Origin: Micromonospora arborensis
GTDB lineage: Bacteria; Actinomycetota; Actinomycetes; Mycobacteriales; Micromonosporaceae
Assembly: GCF_003205615.1 (NCBI RefSeq)
Contig: NZ_PYBV01000019.1
Location: forward strand, 62,001-126,000
Direction of reading: 5' to 3'
DNA length: 64,000 nucleotides
Shown here piece after piece: positions 15,841-24,175 of the stretch. Position 1 is the first letter of the stretch; each line of letters opens with the position of its first letter. Both the position numbers and the translations under genes were made by a program. The notes below the pieces were generated by a model. It did not search any database. It worked only from the letters and a program-made list of their open reading frames with translations, and had not been told where the DNA came from.

Positions 15841-15856
15841 GTGGGGATATCCCAAC
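15841..15856. promoter_or_regulatory. MarR operator, site 2
   Basis: GTGGGGATATCCCAAC is palindromic except at one position pair (ideal GTTGGGATATCCCAAC). It lies just before the oxidoreductase ribosome site, where bound repressor would block transcription. Confidence 0.72.
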
Positions 15857-15871
15857 GACATGGAGGTGCCC

Positions 15872-16807
15872 GTGCGCCGGATCCGCTATTACGAGTACGG
15901 CAGCCCGGCGGTCCTTCGCCTCGAGGAGGCCACGCCCCCAGAGCCCGGGCCAGGCGAACTGCTGGTGCGCACCGAAGCGATCGGCGTGACCCTGCCGTCC
16001 GTACGGAAAGTTCGGGGCGAGGGCGGCCGCGCACCGCTACCCGGAGTCCTCGGCGGGGAGATCGCCGGCGAGGTGATTGCCGTCGGTCCAGGGGTGTCAT
16101 CGTTCGCGGCAGGGGACCGCGTAACCTCCCTGACCTTCACCGGTTCGTATGCCGACCTGGTCCTCGCGCCCGACTTCATGGCGAGCCGGATACCCGACGG
16201 TGCCAGCTGCACACAAGCCGTCGCACTGGTCCGCAGCGGGCACGTCGCCCTTGCCGCCCTCGCCACCGCCCGGCCGACCGCAACCGAGTCCGTGCTGATC
16301 ACGGGTGCGGCGAGCGGCGTCGGACATCTCGCGGTCCAACTGGCGAAAATCCACGGCATCAAACGGGTCGTGGCCGCCGTCAGCTCGCCCGGCAAGGCAG
16401 ACTTCCTACGCGGGCTCGGGGCGGATGAAGTCGTCACCTACGACAACAAACACTGGGGAGAACCGGTCGATGTGGTGCTCGACGGGGTCGGCGGCGACCT
16501 GCTGCCGCGCGCCTTGGCAGCACTGCGACCGGGCGGGCGGTTGATCTTCTTCAACTCGGGCGGTGGCACGGTGCCCGCCTTCGACCTGCTCGCCGGCTCG
16601 AAGACCATCACCGGCCTGACGATGGCCCGATTCGCCAACACCGAGCCGAAGCTCTACGAGCAGCACCACCAGCAACTGTGGCAACTCCACCAGTCACGAC
16701 AGTTGCGCCCCGTGGTGCACGCCGAGATTCCGCTGACCGATGCCGCGTCGGCGCACGAGATCATCGAAGCTCGCGTCAATCTCGGCAAGGTCGTCCTACG
16801 CCCCTGA
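15872..16807 (+). CDS. Zinc-type alcohol dehydrogenase / quinone oxidoreductase (MDR family)
   Basis: A 311-residue medium-chain reductase. The catalytic GroES-like domain begins 'RRIRYYEYGSPAVLRLEE', and the nucleotide-binding domain holds 'VLITGAASGVGHLAVQLAK', an NADPH-type glycine motif. No structural zinc cysteines are visible, so it is a zinc-free quinone oxidoreductase. GTG 15872 has GGAGGTG 4 bases upstream and is preferred to ATG 15860. It is probably repressed by the divergent MarR and induced by a quinone or electrophile, as inferred from the operators. Confidence 0.9.
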   Translation: MRRIRYYEYGSPAVLRLEEATPPEPGPGELLVRTEAIGVTLPSVRKVRGEGGRAPLPGVLGGEIAGEVIAVGPGVSSFAAGDRVTSLTFTGSYADLVLAPDFMASRIPDGASCTQAVALVRSGHVALAALATARPTATESVLITGAASGVGHLAVQLAKIHGIKRVVAAVSSPGKADFLRGLGADEVVTYDNKHWGEPVDVVLDGVGGDLLPRALAALRPGGRLIFFNSGGGTVPAFDLLAGSKTITGLTMARFANTEPKLYEQHHQQLWQLHQSRQLRPVVHAEIPLTDAASAHEIIEARVNLGKVVLRP

Positions 16808-16889
16808 GCGACGGTCTCTACTGACAGGTCGACCGATCGAGGCGGACGTTTTTCCGCAGGTCAAGAAGCATTTCCGCTGATCTTCGAGG

Positions 16890-16962
16890 TGCCCCCGGCA
16901 GGATTCGAACCTGCGACACACGGTTTAGGAAACCGATGCTCTATCCCCTGAGCTACGGGGGC
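16890..16962 (-). tRNA. tRNA-Arg (anticodon CCT)
   Basis: A 73-base cloverleaf. The acceptor arms GCCCCCG and CGGGGGC pair perfectly, the D stem is GCTC/GAGC, the anticodon loop is TTCCTAA, and the T arm is GCAGG-TTCGAAT-CCTGC. No CCA is encoded. Anticodon stem pair 27-43 is a T-T mismatch. The 5' half and upstream flank are repeated 7 kb away, so this gene may mark an island border. Confidence 0.97.
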
Positions 16963-17073
16963 GCGAGGGCACAGTCTAGCGACTTGGGCGTTCACCTGGG
17001 GTGGCAGGGAGTGGCCCGCGTTCACCCACGTCACCCGGACCGCCGTTCGCGCAGCCCAGGACCACACCTCGAG
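16925..17073. repeat. tRNA-Arg 5' half plus upstream flank, copy A of a long direct repeat
   Basis: The first 46 bases (16925-16970) are identical to 23945-23990, and the rest to 17073 matches copy B with scattered changes (roughly 90% by eye). This copy contains the intact tRNA. The following stretch 17074-17401 shows no gene I can support. Confidence 0.88.
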
Positions 17074-17401
17074 CACACGAGCCCCGGTTTGCGACCGGCG
17101 GTCGGCCGCGGTGACCCGCGTTGGCACCGGTTCGCCCGGGTTGGCATCCGCTGGAGAGCACACATCGAGCACGTCATCAAAGATCAACAACGTAGCGTCC
17201 ATACAGCGCCTTCGTCGTCGCCGCCAGGGGGCCATGGGGCGCTCACCCCGGGGCGCTCGGACTCCGCCGTGATGCCGACTACGACGTTCCCCACCGGGCG
17301 TCCGCTCATGACGATGACAGTGCACCCGATCATGTGCTGGTAAACATGCCCCGGAGGACCGTGAGTACGACTGGGACGGCCCGGTTGGTCAAAACACCGG
17401 C

Positions 17402-17800
17402 GTGACCCGCCCCAGGCAGCAGGACATTGACGGAGTGACTTATGCCTTCAGCGACGTACGATGGTGTGAGCCGTTCGGCGATGGGCTAACGATGCTCGGC
17501 TCGATGGCGCACAGGGATCGATTGCTGCTACGGGCCATCGCGCGGCACGCTTCACACCTGGCCAGCGGACAGCACGTCGATCTGCCCGGTCTGGCGGCGA
17601 CGATGCGGCAGCGGCTGGCGGCGGGTGAAGGCTTGGACGCCCTGCTCCCCGAGGCCTTCAACGCAATGTGCGAGGCGTACCGCCGTACGACAGGCCATGG
17701 GCCCGGGGCCCGGGCAGGTGCTCATCCTCGCGGGTCTGGCGCTTCATCGGGGCGCGGTGGCGCAGCTAGCCTCGGGCCCGTGGAGACGACGAAAGACCCC
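17402..17800 (+). pseudogene. Frameshifted, truncated SecA-like fragment
   Basis: Codons from 17402 give a protein with 'RQRLAAGEGLDALLPEAF' followed by 'AYRRTTGHGP', which resembles the SecA N-terminal segment before the Walker A motif ('LLPEAFA.VREA..R.LG'). Around 17697-17712 (a G/C-rich run) the match moves to the next frame and continues 'QVLILAGLALHRGAVAQL', like SecA 'DVQLIGG..LH.G.IAEM'. It then degenerates exactly where the ATP-binding GEGKT should come. One frameshift plus loss of everything beyond makes it a dead fragment, perhaps of an accessory SecA-like protein. Assignment is by eye. Confidence 0.5.
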
Positions 17801-17817
17801 GCCTCTATGGTGGGCCG

Positions 17818-18252
17818 ATGGCATCGGTCAAACAGATCCAAGTCACCTTCGACTGCGCAGATCCTGAGCGCGTCGCTCGCTTCTGGTGCGAGGTGTTGGG
17901 GTACGTCGTACCGCCGCCACCGGAGGGGTTTGCTAGTTGGGGCGATTTCAATCGCACGCTGCCGCCTGAGCGTCAGGGTTCAGCGTTCGCCTGCAGTGAT
18001 CCCTCAGGTGTGGGTCCGCGACTGTACTTCCAGCGCGTTCCCGAAGGCAAGGTCGTCAAGAATCGGGTGCATCTTGACGTGCGGGTCGGCACCGGGCTCG
18101 TGGGTGAGGAGCGCCTGGCCGCACTTGAGGCCGAATGCGCACGACTGGTCGCGCTCGGCGCGGTACGCGGGCGACTACTGCGCGCCGATGGCGACAACGA
18201 GTCGTGCCTCGGGATGCAGGACATCGAGGGCAACGAGTTCTGTCTCGCCTGA
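17818..18252 (+). CDS. VOC-superfamily (glyoxalase-like) protein
   Basis: A 144-residue protein of the glyoxalase-like domain group. 'QVTFDCADPERVARFWCEVLGY' is the typical first beta-alpha unit, 'RLYFQRVPEGKVVKNRVHLDV' the middle strand pair, and 'CLGMQDIEGNEFCL' the closing strand with the acidic metal ligand. Many close relatives are annotated only as VOC or glyoxalase-like, and the substrate is unknown. ATG 17818 follows the dead SecA-like fragment. Confidence 0.87.
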   Translation: MASVKQIQVTFDCADPERVARFWCEVLGYVVPPPPEGFASWGDFNRTLPPERQGSAFACSDPSGVGPRLYFQRVPEGKVVKNRVHLDVRVGTGLVGEERLAALEAECARLVALGAVRGRLLRADGDNESCLGMQDIEGNEFCLA

Positions 18253-18503
18253 GTGGCCGCGAACGTGGCACCTTCGCGAGTCGACTGATGCAGTTCACCA
18301 CCGCGAGGGTCGCCGTCCCGCAGCGCGCCAACGGTCCTGATCCAGAACCACCCCTCGCCCCCGATGCCCCCCGCATCCGGTGACCTCTACTGGTGGACGC
18401 CCTTGAAGATTGCAGGCACTAGGTATGCCTAGGCGGCCCGCGCACTCCGCTAAACCCCGCTGAGCAGTGAAGATAGGTAAGCGCTGCCCGATGTGGCAGC
18501 ACT

Positions 18504-18541
18504 CTTGTCAACCGAAGATTGATCCATCAGCGGTTGACAAG
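18504..18541 (+). promoter_or_regulatory. Inverted repeat covering the ribosome site of the small gene upstream of the LuxR gene
   Basis: Perfect 11-base arms CTTGTCAACCG (18504-18514) and CGGTTGACAAG (18531-18541) have a 16-base spacer. The right arm overlaps the Shine-Dalgarno AAGGAGA (18539-18545) of the gene starting at 18552. It can fold in RNA to hide the ribosome site, or act in DNA as an operator. The rest of 18253-18503 shows nothing I can name. Confidence 0.65.
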
Positions 18542-18551
18542 GAGACAAGCC

Positions 18552-18746
18552 ATGTTGATAGACCCGGGCACGATGCTGGCTCTGGCGAACGATCGTCGCC
18601 GCGAGTTGATCGCCGAGGCCGACAGGGAGCGCCTACTCACCAGCGCCCGCCGGGCCCGCCTGGCCCGTAACGCCCTGGCCGTCCGTGGACAGCCCGACGG
18701 TACCCTCACGTCGTGCGAACCATCCGCGGCGGTGCCAGCCCAATGA
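18552..18746 (+). CDS. Small hypothetical protein (64 aa), coupled to the LuxR gene
   Basis: ATG 18552 is preceded by AAGGAGACAAGCC. The 64-residue product begins 'MLIDPGTMLALANDRRREL', is helical and Arg/Ala-rich in the middle (RERLLTSARRARLARN), and has no signal or membrane segment. Its TGA overlaps the LuxR ATG as ATGATG (18743-18748), so the two are probably translated together. It resembles the short 'MAN..R..LIAEAER.R' proteins seen beside regulators in actinomycetes. Function unknown. Confidence 0.6.
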   Translation: MLIDPGTMLALANDRRRELIAEADRERLLTSARRARLARNALAVRGQPDGTLTSCEPSAAVPAQ

Positions 18747-21451
18747 TGATCGGGCGGGAAAGCGAGCTGCGCCGGTTGGCGCAGCTCGCTTCGGCGCGTG
18801 AGCCGGCGGTTGCGCTCATCGCGGGCGAGCCGGGCATCGGAAAGACCCGGCTGGTGCACGAGCTGCTGACAACCGTGTCGGCGGAGACCGTAGTGCTGGT
18901 CGGCCAGGCGGAACCCGGCTCGCTGTCTCGGCCGTACGAGGTGCTCCTGGACGCTATCGACGGCCGTCCAGAGAGCGACGAGGAGCAGCTTGCGGCCCTC
19001 GCGGACTCGCGGCGCAGCCCGGTCGAGCGCCTGCACACCGGCCTCGCCATCCTGGCCGACCTGATCGGCGACTCCCCCGCGGTCATCGTCTTCGAGGACC
19101 TACATTGGGCCGACTCGGAGAGCGCGGCGCTGTTCGAGCGGATCGCCGACCAGCGCGGGCCGCGGCTGCTCATCGGAACGTACCGGCCGGACGAGGTGAC
19201 CCGCCGCCAACCGGTGGCTGGCCTGCTGGCCCGGATGGAACGCCGGCACACCGTCACCCACGTACGTCTGGATCGCCTCATCCCCTCGCAGACCGCGGCG
19301 TTGCTGGCGGCGGCCACCGGCGCTCCGGCGCCGCTGCGCGCCGTGGCGGCACTGCACCACCGCACTGGCGGCAACCCGTTCTTCCTGGAGGAGTTGCTGC
19401 GCGCGCTGCCCGGGTACGACGTGGAGGCGCTGGTCGAGCAGCCGCTGCCGTGGAGCCTCGCCGAGGTGTTACGCCGCCAGGTCGACGACCTCGACCCGGT
19501 CAGCCACCGCGTCGTCGAGGCGGCTACCGTGCTCGGCCACCGCATCCCGTTCGACTTGCTCGCCGACGTGACCGGTGTGGGCGAGGACGAGCTCATCGCC
19601 GTGTTGCGCGACCTGGTCACCCGGGGCGTGCTGGTCGAGTCCGGCGATGACGAGTTCGCGTTCCGGCACGCGCTGGTGCGCGAGGCGATTGCCGACCAGA
19701 TGCTCGGCCGGCAGCGGCGCCGGCTGCACGAGACAGCACTCGACGTACTCCTGAAAGGTGGTGCCTCCGACCCAGCCATGGTGGCGCACCACGCCCGCGG
19801 CGCCGGCCGGTACGACGACATGATCGCCGCGGCCCGCCGCGGCACTGCGCTCTACCTCTCCATCGGCTCCGCCTACCAGGCCCTGCAGCTGGCGGAGATG
19901 GGCCTCGACGAGGTGCCCGACGACACCGGCCTGCTTGCCGGCGCCGCCCGGGCGACGTGGCTGGCCGGCCTGCTGGATGACGCCCTGCGGTACGGCCGGC
20001 GCTGGCGTGACGTCGCCTGCACCACGACCGACCGGGCTGAGTCGCTGTACCTCCTGGTCCGCATCGCGTGGGAGTCCCGTGAGACCGACGAGATGCGCGC
20101 CCTGACGCACGACATCGGGACCCTGATCGCGCAGCTTCCCCCCGGCGCCGACCAGGCGCGGGCGATGACCGCGATCGCGCAGTCGGCGTACCTGCGCGAC
20201 GACCTCGACGCGGCACTGCTCTGGTCCGACCGCGCGCTGGCGCTGGCGGACGAATTCGACCTGCCGGCCGTCCGCCTGGCGGCGCTGATCGAGAAGGGCT
20301 CGACGCTCACTGAGCGCCCGCAGACCGCCGCCGCCGGCCGCAAGATCCTGTCCGCACTCGTTGACGAGGCCGAAAAGGCGGGCGAGTGGGTGCTGGCCGC
20401 CCGTGCCCTCAACGACCTGGTACACGGCGAGCCATCCACCTCGCCGGCCGAGCACGCCGAGACACTGGAACGGATGCGGGTCAACGCCGAGCGAGCCGGC
20501 TTCGAGTCACTCGCGGTGGCCACGTACTTCCAGGGCCGAGCCCGGCTCGCGGTGCGGGCCGGCGACCTGCGCGCCGCGATCGCGGCGCTGGAGGAGGGTC
20601 GCGAACAGGACCGCAGCTACCGGCGCCGGGGCCGCTGGGCCGACTACCACGGGGTCTTCCTCGCCGGGCTCTATCTGGAGGTCGGCGAGCTGGACCAGGT
20701 CGAGCAGCTCGTCACCGACCTGGCAGCGCTGCCCGACAACTGGCCGGCGACGATTCCCGGCCTCGCGTTCCACCTCGCCTGCCGTCGCGGCGACCTTTCG
20801 CGTGCCGAAGCGAGCCTGGAGGAACTCATCGCGGCCTTACTCGAGCAGCCGTGGCGCAGCGATGAACAGGCCCACGACCTGATCTCTGCCGCGCTTCATA
20901 TCGGCTTGCCGGCGCACCGGCTCGACCAGATGGCCACCGCGCTACTCGACGCCGACGTCTGGGACGCCTACCGGACACTCGTTGACGCCCAACTCGCGGA
21001 GGCGCGCAGCCAGTACGCCGAGGCACTGGCCGGCTACCTGTCCATCGCCGAGGCCCACATCCTGGGGCCGGCGACCCGCGGCACCGTACGCGTCGGCGCC
21101 GCCCGCTGTCTGCTCGCAAACGACCGGCGCGAGGAGGCCACCGCGCAGGTGGAGGCGGCCGCACCCCTGCTGGCCGAGTGGCGTGGCTGGCGGGTGGCCC
21201 AGCTCGCCCAGGTCCGCGCTCAGCTGGGTATGGCGCCGGTCGACGCGGCGCCTGCGGTAACCGGCCCGACCGCCCTAACCCCCCGCGAGCGGGAAGTGGC
21301 AGTACTGATCAGCGACGGGCTGACCAACACCGAGCTGGCCCGACGCCTGTACATCTCACCGAAAACCGCCGCCGTTCACGTCTCGAACATCCTGCGGAAG
21401 CTGGGCGTCTCGTCCCGGACCGAGGTGGGCCACCTCGTCGGGCAGCACTGA
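18743..21451 (+). CDS. LAL-type LuxR family regulator (AAA ATPase + LuxR HTH)
   Basis: A 902-residue regulator. The N terminus carries an AAA_16-type ATPase with Walker A 'GEPGIGKTRLV' and a hydrophobic Walker B strand 'AVIVFEDLHWAD'. A long TPR-like helical middle follows, and a C-terminal LuxR HTH ('LTPREREVAVLISDGLTNTELA', then 'YISPKTAAVHVSNILRKL') covers the last 60 residues. The architecture is that of large ATP-binding LuxR regulators such as MalT. Two TTA codons (19469, 20837) point to bldA-type control. ATG 18743 is coupled to the small upstream gene; GTG 18713 is an alternative. The target is unknown. Confidence 0.9.
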   Translation: MMIGRESELRRLAQLASAREPAVALIAGEPGIGKTRLVHELLTTVSAETVVLVGQAEPGSLSRPYEVLLDAIDGRPESDEEQLAALADSRRSPVERLHTGLAILADLIGDSPAVIVFEDLHWADSESAALFERIADQRGPRLLIGTYRPDEVTRRQPVAGLLARMERRHTVTHVRLDRLIPSQTAALLAAATGAPAPLRAVAALHHRTGGNPFFLEELLRALPGYDVEALVEQPLPWSLAEVLRRQVDDLDPVSHRVVEAATVLGHRIPFDLLADVTGVGEDELIAVLRDLVTRGVLVESGDDEFAFRHALVREAIADQMLGRQRRRLHETALDVLLKGGASDPAMVAHHARGAGRYDDMIAAARRGTALYLSIGSAYQALQLAEMGLDEVPDDTGLLAGAARATWLAGLLDDALRYGRRWRDVACTTTDRAESLYLLVRIAWESRETDEMRALTHDIGTLIAQLPPGADQARAMTAIAQSAYLRDDLDAALLWSDRALALADEFDLPAVRLAALIEKGSTLTERPQTAAAGRKILSALVDEAEKAGEWVLAARALNDLVHGEPSTSPAEHAETLERMRVNAERAGFESLAVATYFQGRARLAVRAGDLRAAIAALEEGREQDRSYRRRGRWADYHGVFLAGLYLEVGELDQVEQLVTDLAALPDNWPATIPGLAFHLACRRGDLSRAEASLEELIAALLEQPWRSDEQAHDLISAALHIGLPAHRLDQMATALLDADVWDAYRTLVDAQLAEARSQYAEALAGYLSIAEAHILGPATRGTVRVGAARCLLANDRREEATAQVEAAAPLLAEWRGWRVAQLAQVRAQLGMAPVDAAPAVTGPTALTPREREVAVLISDGLTNTELARRLYISPKTAAVHVSNILRKLGVSSRTEVGHLVGQH

Positions 21452-21854
21452 CCGCCACCGCCAGCGCAGCCCTCCGCGAAGCTCAACCACCGCCGGCGGT
21501 GGCGTTTCCGGCTCGGCGCCTCGGGTCGCCGGCCCTGCCCGGGTCCACCGCGCCGACGGCGCCCACGATGGCTTGATCCCATGCCCTCATCTGCCGCCGA
21601 GCGGGCGCCCCGTTCCGTGACGTCGCGGGGTGGGGCGGACGCCCGGCCGATGAGCGTATGTTGGGAGCAGCGAAGGGCGGATCGCCGTGATCCCGACACT
21701 GATGGCAATGACAGAGGCCAGAAGCGTGGCGAGATCGGCATGTTCTCCAGGGACCACATCCACAGTATCGAGTCCGGCCGGCCGGAGGTCGCGCTCATCG
21801 AGATAGGCCAGGCTCGCCGGACCCAGCACCTCAGCGACCGGCAGGACGGCGCGC

Positions 21855-22180
21855 AGCCGGTCAGAGTCGGTCACCACCTCGGCGCCGCCGCGTACGAGCA
21901 CTCGGTCAATCGGATCGCCGCACAGTTCTGGCTCGGCCTCACCGCCACACCCGACCGACGCGACGGCCTCGGCCAACTCGTCACCTGGCAACTCGGACCC
22001 GTCCGCCACACCCTGACCGACGAGGAACAAGGCACCCTCGCGGCAGCGATGCACCCCGACGCCGGACCCCGTCGAACGCTGTTCACCCACGAGACCACAT
22101 TCCAGCCCCGCGCCGCGCCCGGCAAGGACCTCGCCGAGGTTCACGACTACCACGACCCGGCCACACCCATCCTTGCCGCC
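21855..22180 (+). pseudogene. Fragment of a DEAD/DEAH-box helicase
   Basis: An in-frame stretch reads 'VGHHLGAAAYEHSV', then 'FWLGLTATPDRRDGLGQLV', then 'QLGPVRHTL'. This matches the helicase motif II (DEcHH) and motif III (GLTATP.RRD) region of superfamily 2 helicases found in conflict-type systems. The DExH acid is lost (VRVGHH), there is no Walker A upstream, and no helicase C domain follows, so this is an inactive piece of about 100 codons. The preceding 21452-21854 stretch may hold another decayed gene on the minus strand but I cannot name it. Confidence 0.45.
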
Positions 22181-22263
22181 TCACTCCCACGCCGCATGCC
22201 CGGATACCGGGCCCTCGGCTTCACCAGAACATGGGAGCGGCCCGCGTTCACCCACTTGCGGCG

Positions 22264-22374
22264 TAGCCGCGTCGCAGCAGGGCGGTGATTTGGTCTGCGC
22301 CGGCGCGCCGGACCGGGGCCGGAGCTTGCCAGCACGCGAGGACCCGTCATCCCGCCCGCAAGGTCGACCGCGCG
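22264..22374 (-). mobile_element. Remnant of an IS110-type transposase gene
   Basis: This stretch aligns by eye at about 80% identity with part of the intact IS110 transposase gene at about 24757-24880 (shared blocks include AGCAGGGCGGTGAT and AGGTCGACCGCGCG). Immediately left (22237-22258) it carries a piece matching the flank of the tRNA repeat (CCCGCGTTCACCCAC). It is thus a decayed earlier copy with an internal deletion. Confidence 0.65.
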
Positions 22375-22509
22375 TGCCCGCAGTGCTGGCACGACCGCCT
22401 CGGGTCCCGCAAATCGAACACAGAGCAACCGCATTCCGAACACGGATAGGCCCGCAAATCGAAAGCGAATCTTCGCGCAGATCGAAACCTTGTCAGCTAT
22501 CATGGCGCC

Positions 22510-23772
22510 GTGCCCACACCGCACCTGATCCCCCGCCGCGCCGCCGCGCAGGTCAATGCCGCCCTGGCTGACACCCGCGTCGTGCTGATCAACGGAGCAC
22601 GTCAAGCAGGCAAGAGCACCCTGGTACGCATCGTTGCCGGTGATCGGCGTGCCGAGCGCCGTGATCTCGACCGGGCGCAGGACCGGGCCGCGGCGCTCGC
22701 CGACCCGGTCGGCTTCGTGGACTCGCCCGAACTCCTGGTCATCGACGAGATCCAGCGCGCTCCAGAACTGTTGCTGGCCATCAAGGCAGCCGTCGATGAG
22801 GATCCCCGTCCCGGTCGGTACCTGCTCACCGGGTCATCACGGCTGTTCGGCATGGTGGCCGCCCCAGACGCGCTCCCCGGCCGAATGGAAACCGTCGAGC
22901 TCTGGCCCTTCTCCCAAGGCGAACTTGACGGAGCACCGGACAGATTCGTCGACGCCGTCTTCGCGCTCGGCCCCGACGTGCGACACGAGTCGGGCGTTAC
23001 CCGCGCCGACTACGCGGCCAGGATCGTACGGGGCGGCCTGCCCGAGGCCACGACCCGCACCGACCCACGCCGCCGCCAACGGTTCCTCGACGCCTACGTC
23101 CAGGCGCTCATCGACCGCGATGTGCGGCAGTTGTCCGACATCCAGCACAAGGGCGAGTTACGCAAGCTGGTACGCCTACTCGCGGCCAGATCCGCAACCA
23201 TCATCGCCGCCAACTCCCTCGAATCCGCCCTCGGACTGAGCCGGCCAACGATCGCACGTTACCTCCAGGCCCTGGAGGAGATCTTCCTGGTCAAGCGGAT
23301 CCCCGGGTGGTCCCGCAACCTGGGCACCCGCGCCACCGCCGCTCCAAAACTGATCTTTGTCGACTCGGGCATTGCCGCCAACGAGATCGCGACCGACTCC
23401 CGGGCGCTGCTCCGGCCGGGCGCACCGTTCGGCCCACTGCTCGAATCATTTGTCCTGTCCGAACTGTCCCGCCAGCTCACCTGGTCCGAGCAGTTCGTCG
23501 ACCTGTTTCACTACCGCGACCAGAGCAGGTACGAGGTCGACGCGGTGCTCGAGAACAGATCCGGCAACGTCGTCGGGATCGAAGTCAAAGCAGCCACAAC
23601 CGTCGGACCCGAGGATTTCCGCGGGCTACGCCGACTCGCCGACCGCCTCGGCGACGACTTCATCGCCGGCATCGTCCTCTACACCGGAGCCTCCACGCTG
23701 CCGTTCGGCGACAGACTCCGCGCGCTGCCCGTCAGCGCCTTGTGGCAGGTTTCCGCCCCGACAGCAGACTGA
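22510..23772 (+). CDS. AAA_14 ATPase with DUF4143 domain
   Basis: A 420-residue protein: P-loop 'INGARQAGKSTLV' at about residue 30, Walker B 'LLVIDEIQRAPELLLAIK', then sensor 'YLLTGSSRLFG', and a C-terminal DUF4143 nuclease-like domain with 'ESFVLSEL' and 'VDAVLENRSGNVVGIEVKAA' (the E-x-K motif of PD-(D/E)XK enzymes). These ATPases are common beside mobile DNA; their role is unproven and a defence or toxin function is speculation. GTG 22510 lies 7 bases after TATCAT (22497-22502), suggesting a leaderless transcript. One TTA codon is present at 23158. Confidence 0.9.
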   Translation: MPTPHLIPRRAAAQVNAALADTRVVLINGARQAGKSTLVRIVAGDRRAERRDLDRAQDRAAALADPVGFVDSPELLVIDEIQRAPELLLAIKAAVDEDPRPGRYLLTGSSRLFGMVAAPDALPGRMETVELWPFSQGELDGAPDRFVDAVFALGPDVRHESGVTRADYAARIVRGGLPEATTRTDPRRRQRFLDAYVQALIDRDVRQLSDIQHKGELRKLVRLLAARSATIIAANSLESALGLSRPTIARYLQALEEIFLVKRIPGWSRNLGTRATAAPKLIFVDSGIAANEIATDSRALLRPGAPFGPLLESFVLSELSRQLTWSEQFVDLFHYRDQSRYEVDAVLENRSGNVVGIEVKAATTVGPEDFRGLRRLADRLGDDFIAGIVLYTGASTLPFGDRLRALPVSALWQVSAPTAD

Positions 23773-23837
23773 CCTTGCTCTTTCCGCAGGTCGCTTCGTC
23801 AGATGAGCGCTCACCGATCACGAGCGACCTGGCCTGC

Positions 23838-23866
23838 TGATCTTTAGCAATCGAGCACAGCAAGGT
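23838..23866 (+). repeat. Dispersed 29-30 bp motif, copy 1
   Basis: The motif starts TGATCTTTAGCAATCGAGC and continues ACAGCAAGGT. It lies 65 bases after the DUF4143 gene stop. Two relatives occur at 28015 and 29534. Confidence 0.65.
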
Positions 23867-23903
23867 ACCACCGCGACCGGAATTCAACAGAGGATATGAA
23901 GAA

Positions 23904-23926
23904 GCCGCAGGCAGGAAGCCTGCGGC
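23904..23926. terminator. Perfect 9-bp hairpin after the DUF4143 ATPase gene
   Basis: GCCGCAGGC (23904-23912) pairs with GCCTGCGGC (23918-23926) around a 5-base loop. It sits between the ATPase gene and the partial tRNA copy. No U-tract follows, so it is a weak terminator candidate. Confidence 0.45.
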
Positions 23927-23944
23927 AGTTGATCGAGCACCGTC

Positions 23945-24092
23945 TTAGGAAACCGATGCTCTATCCCCTGAGCTACGGGGGCGCGAGGGCCCAGTCTAGC
24001 GACCTGGGGTTCACCTGGCGTGGCAGGGAGTGGCCCACGTTCACCCACGTTCCCCGGACCGCCGTTCTCCCAGCCCAAGACCACAGCTCGAG
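23945..24092. repeat. Partial tRNA-Arg and flank, copy B of the long direct repeat
   Basis: Positions 23945-23982 reproduce the first 38 bases of the minus-strand tRNA-Arg(CCT) up to the anticodon loop; the 3' half is missing, so this is not a working tRNA. The repeat continues as the tRNA upstream flank with a few substitutions and one deletion, and stops at CTCGAG (24087-24092), beyond which the IS110 element begins. Confidence 0.88.
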
Positions 24093-24175
24093 TCTCCAGG
24101 TGACTCCGGTTGATCTTGGTGGGCAGGGTGGAGTGGCCGGCGGGACCTGGTCGCGTCGGCGGAGAGCGGTCCGGT

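Noticed and set aside
21487..21502. CCACCGCCGGCGGTGG palindrome after the LuxR gene as an operator
   Set aside because: Simple GC-rich palindrome with no loop or T-run; likely by chance in this composition, at best a weak terminator.
21587..22153. Minus-strand frame with a protein-like middle (about 21730-21910)
   Set aside because: The stretch could be a decayed gene (GNAT-like by impression), but I found no firm motif and it overlaps the helicase fragment, so no product is assigned.
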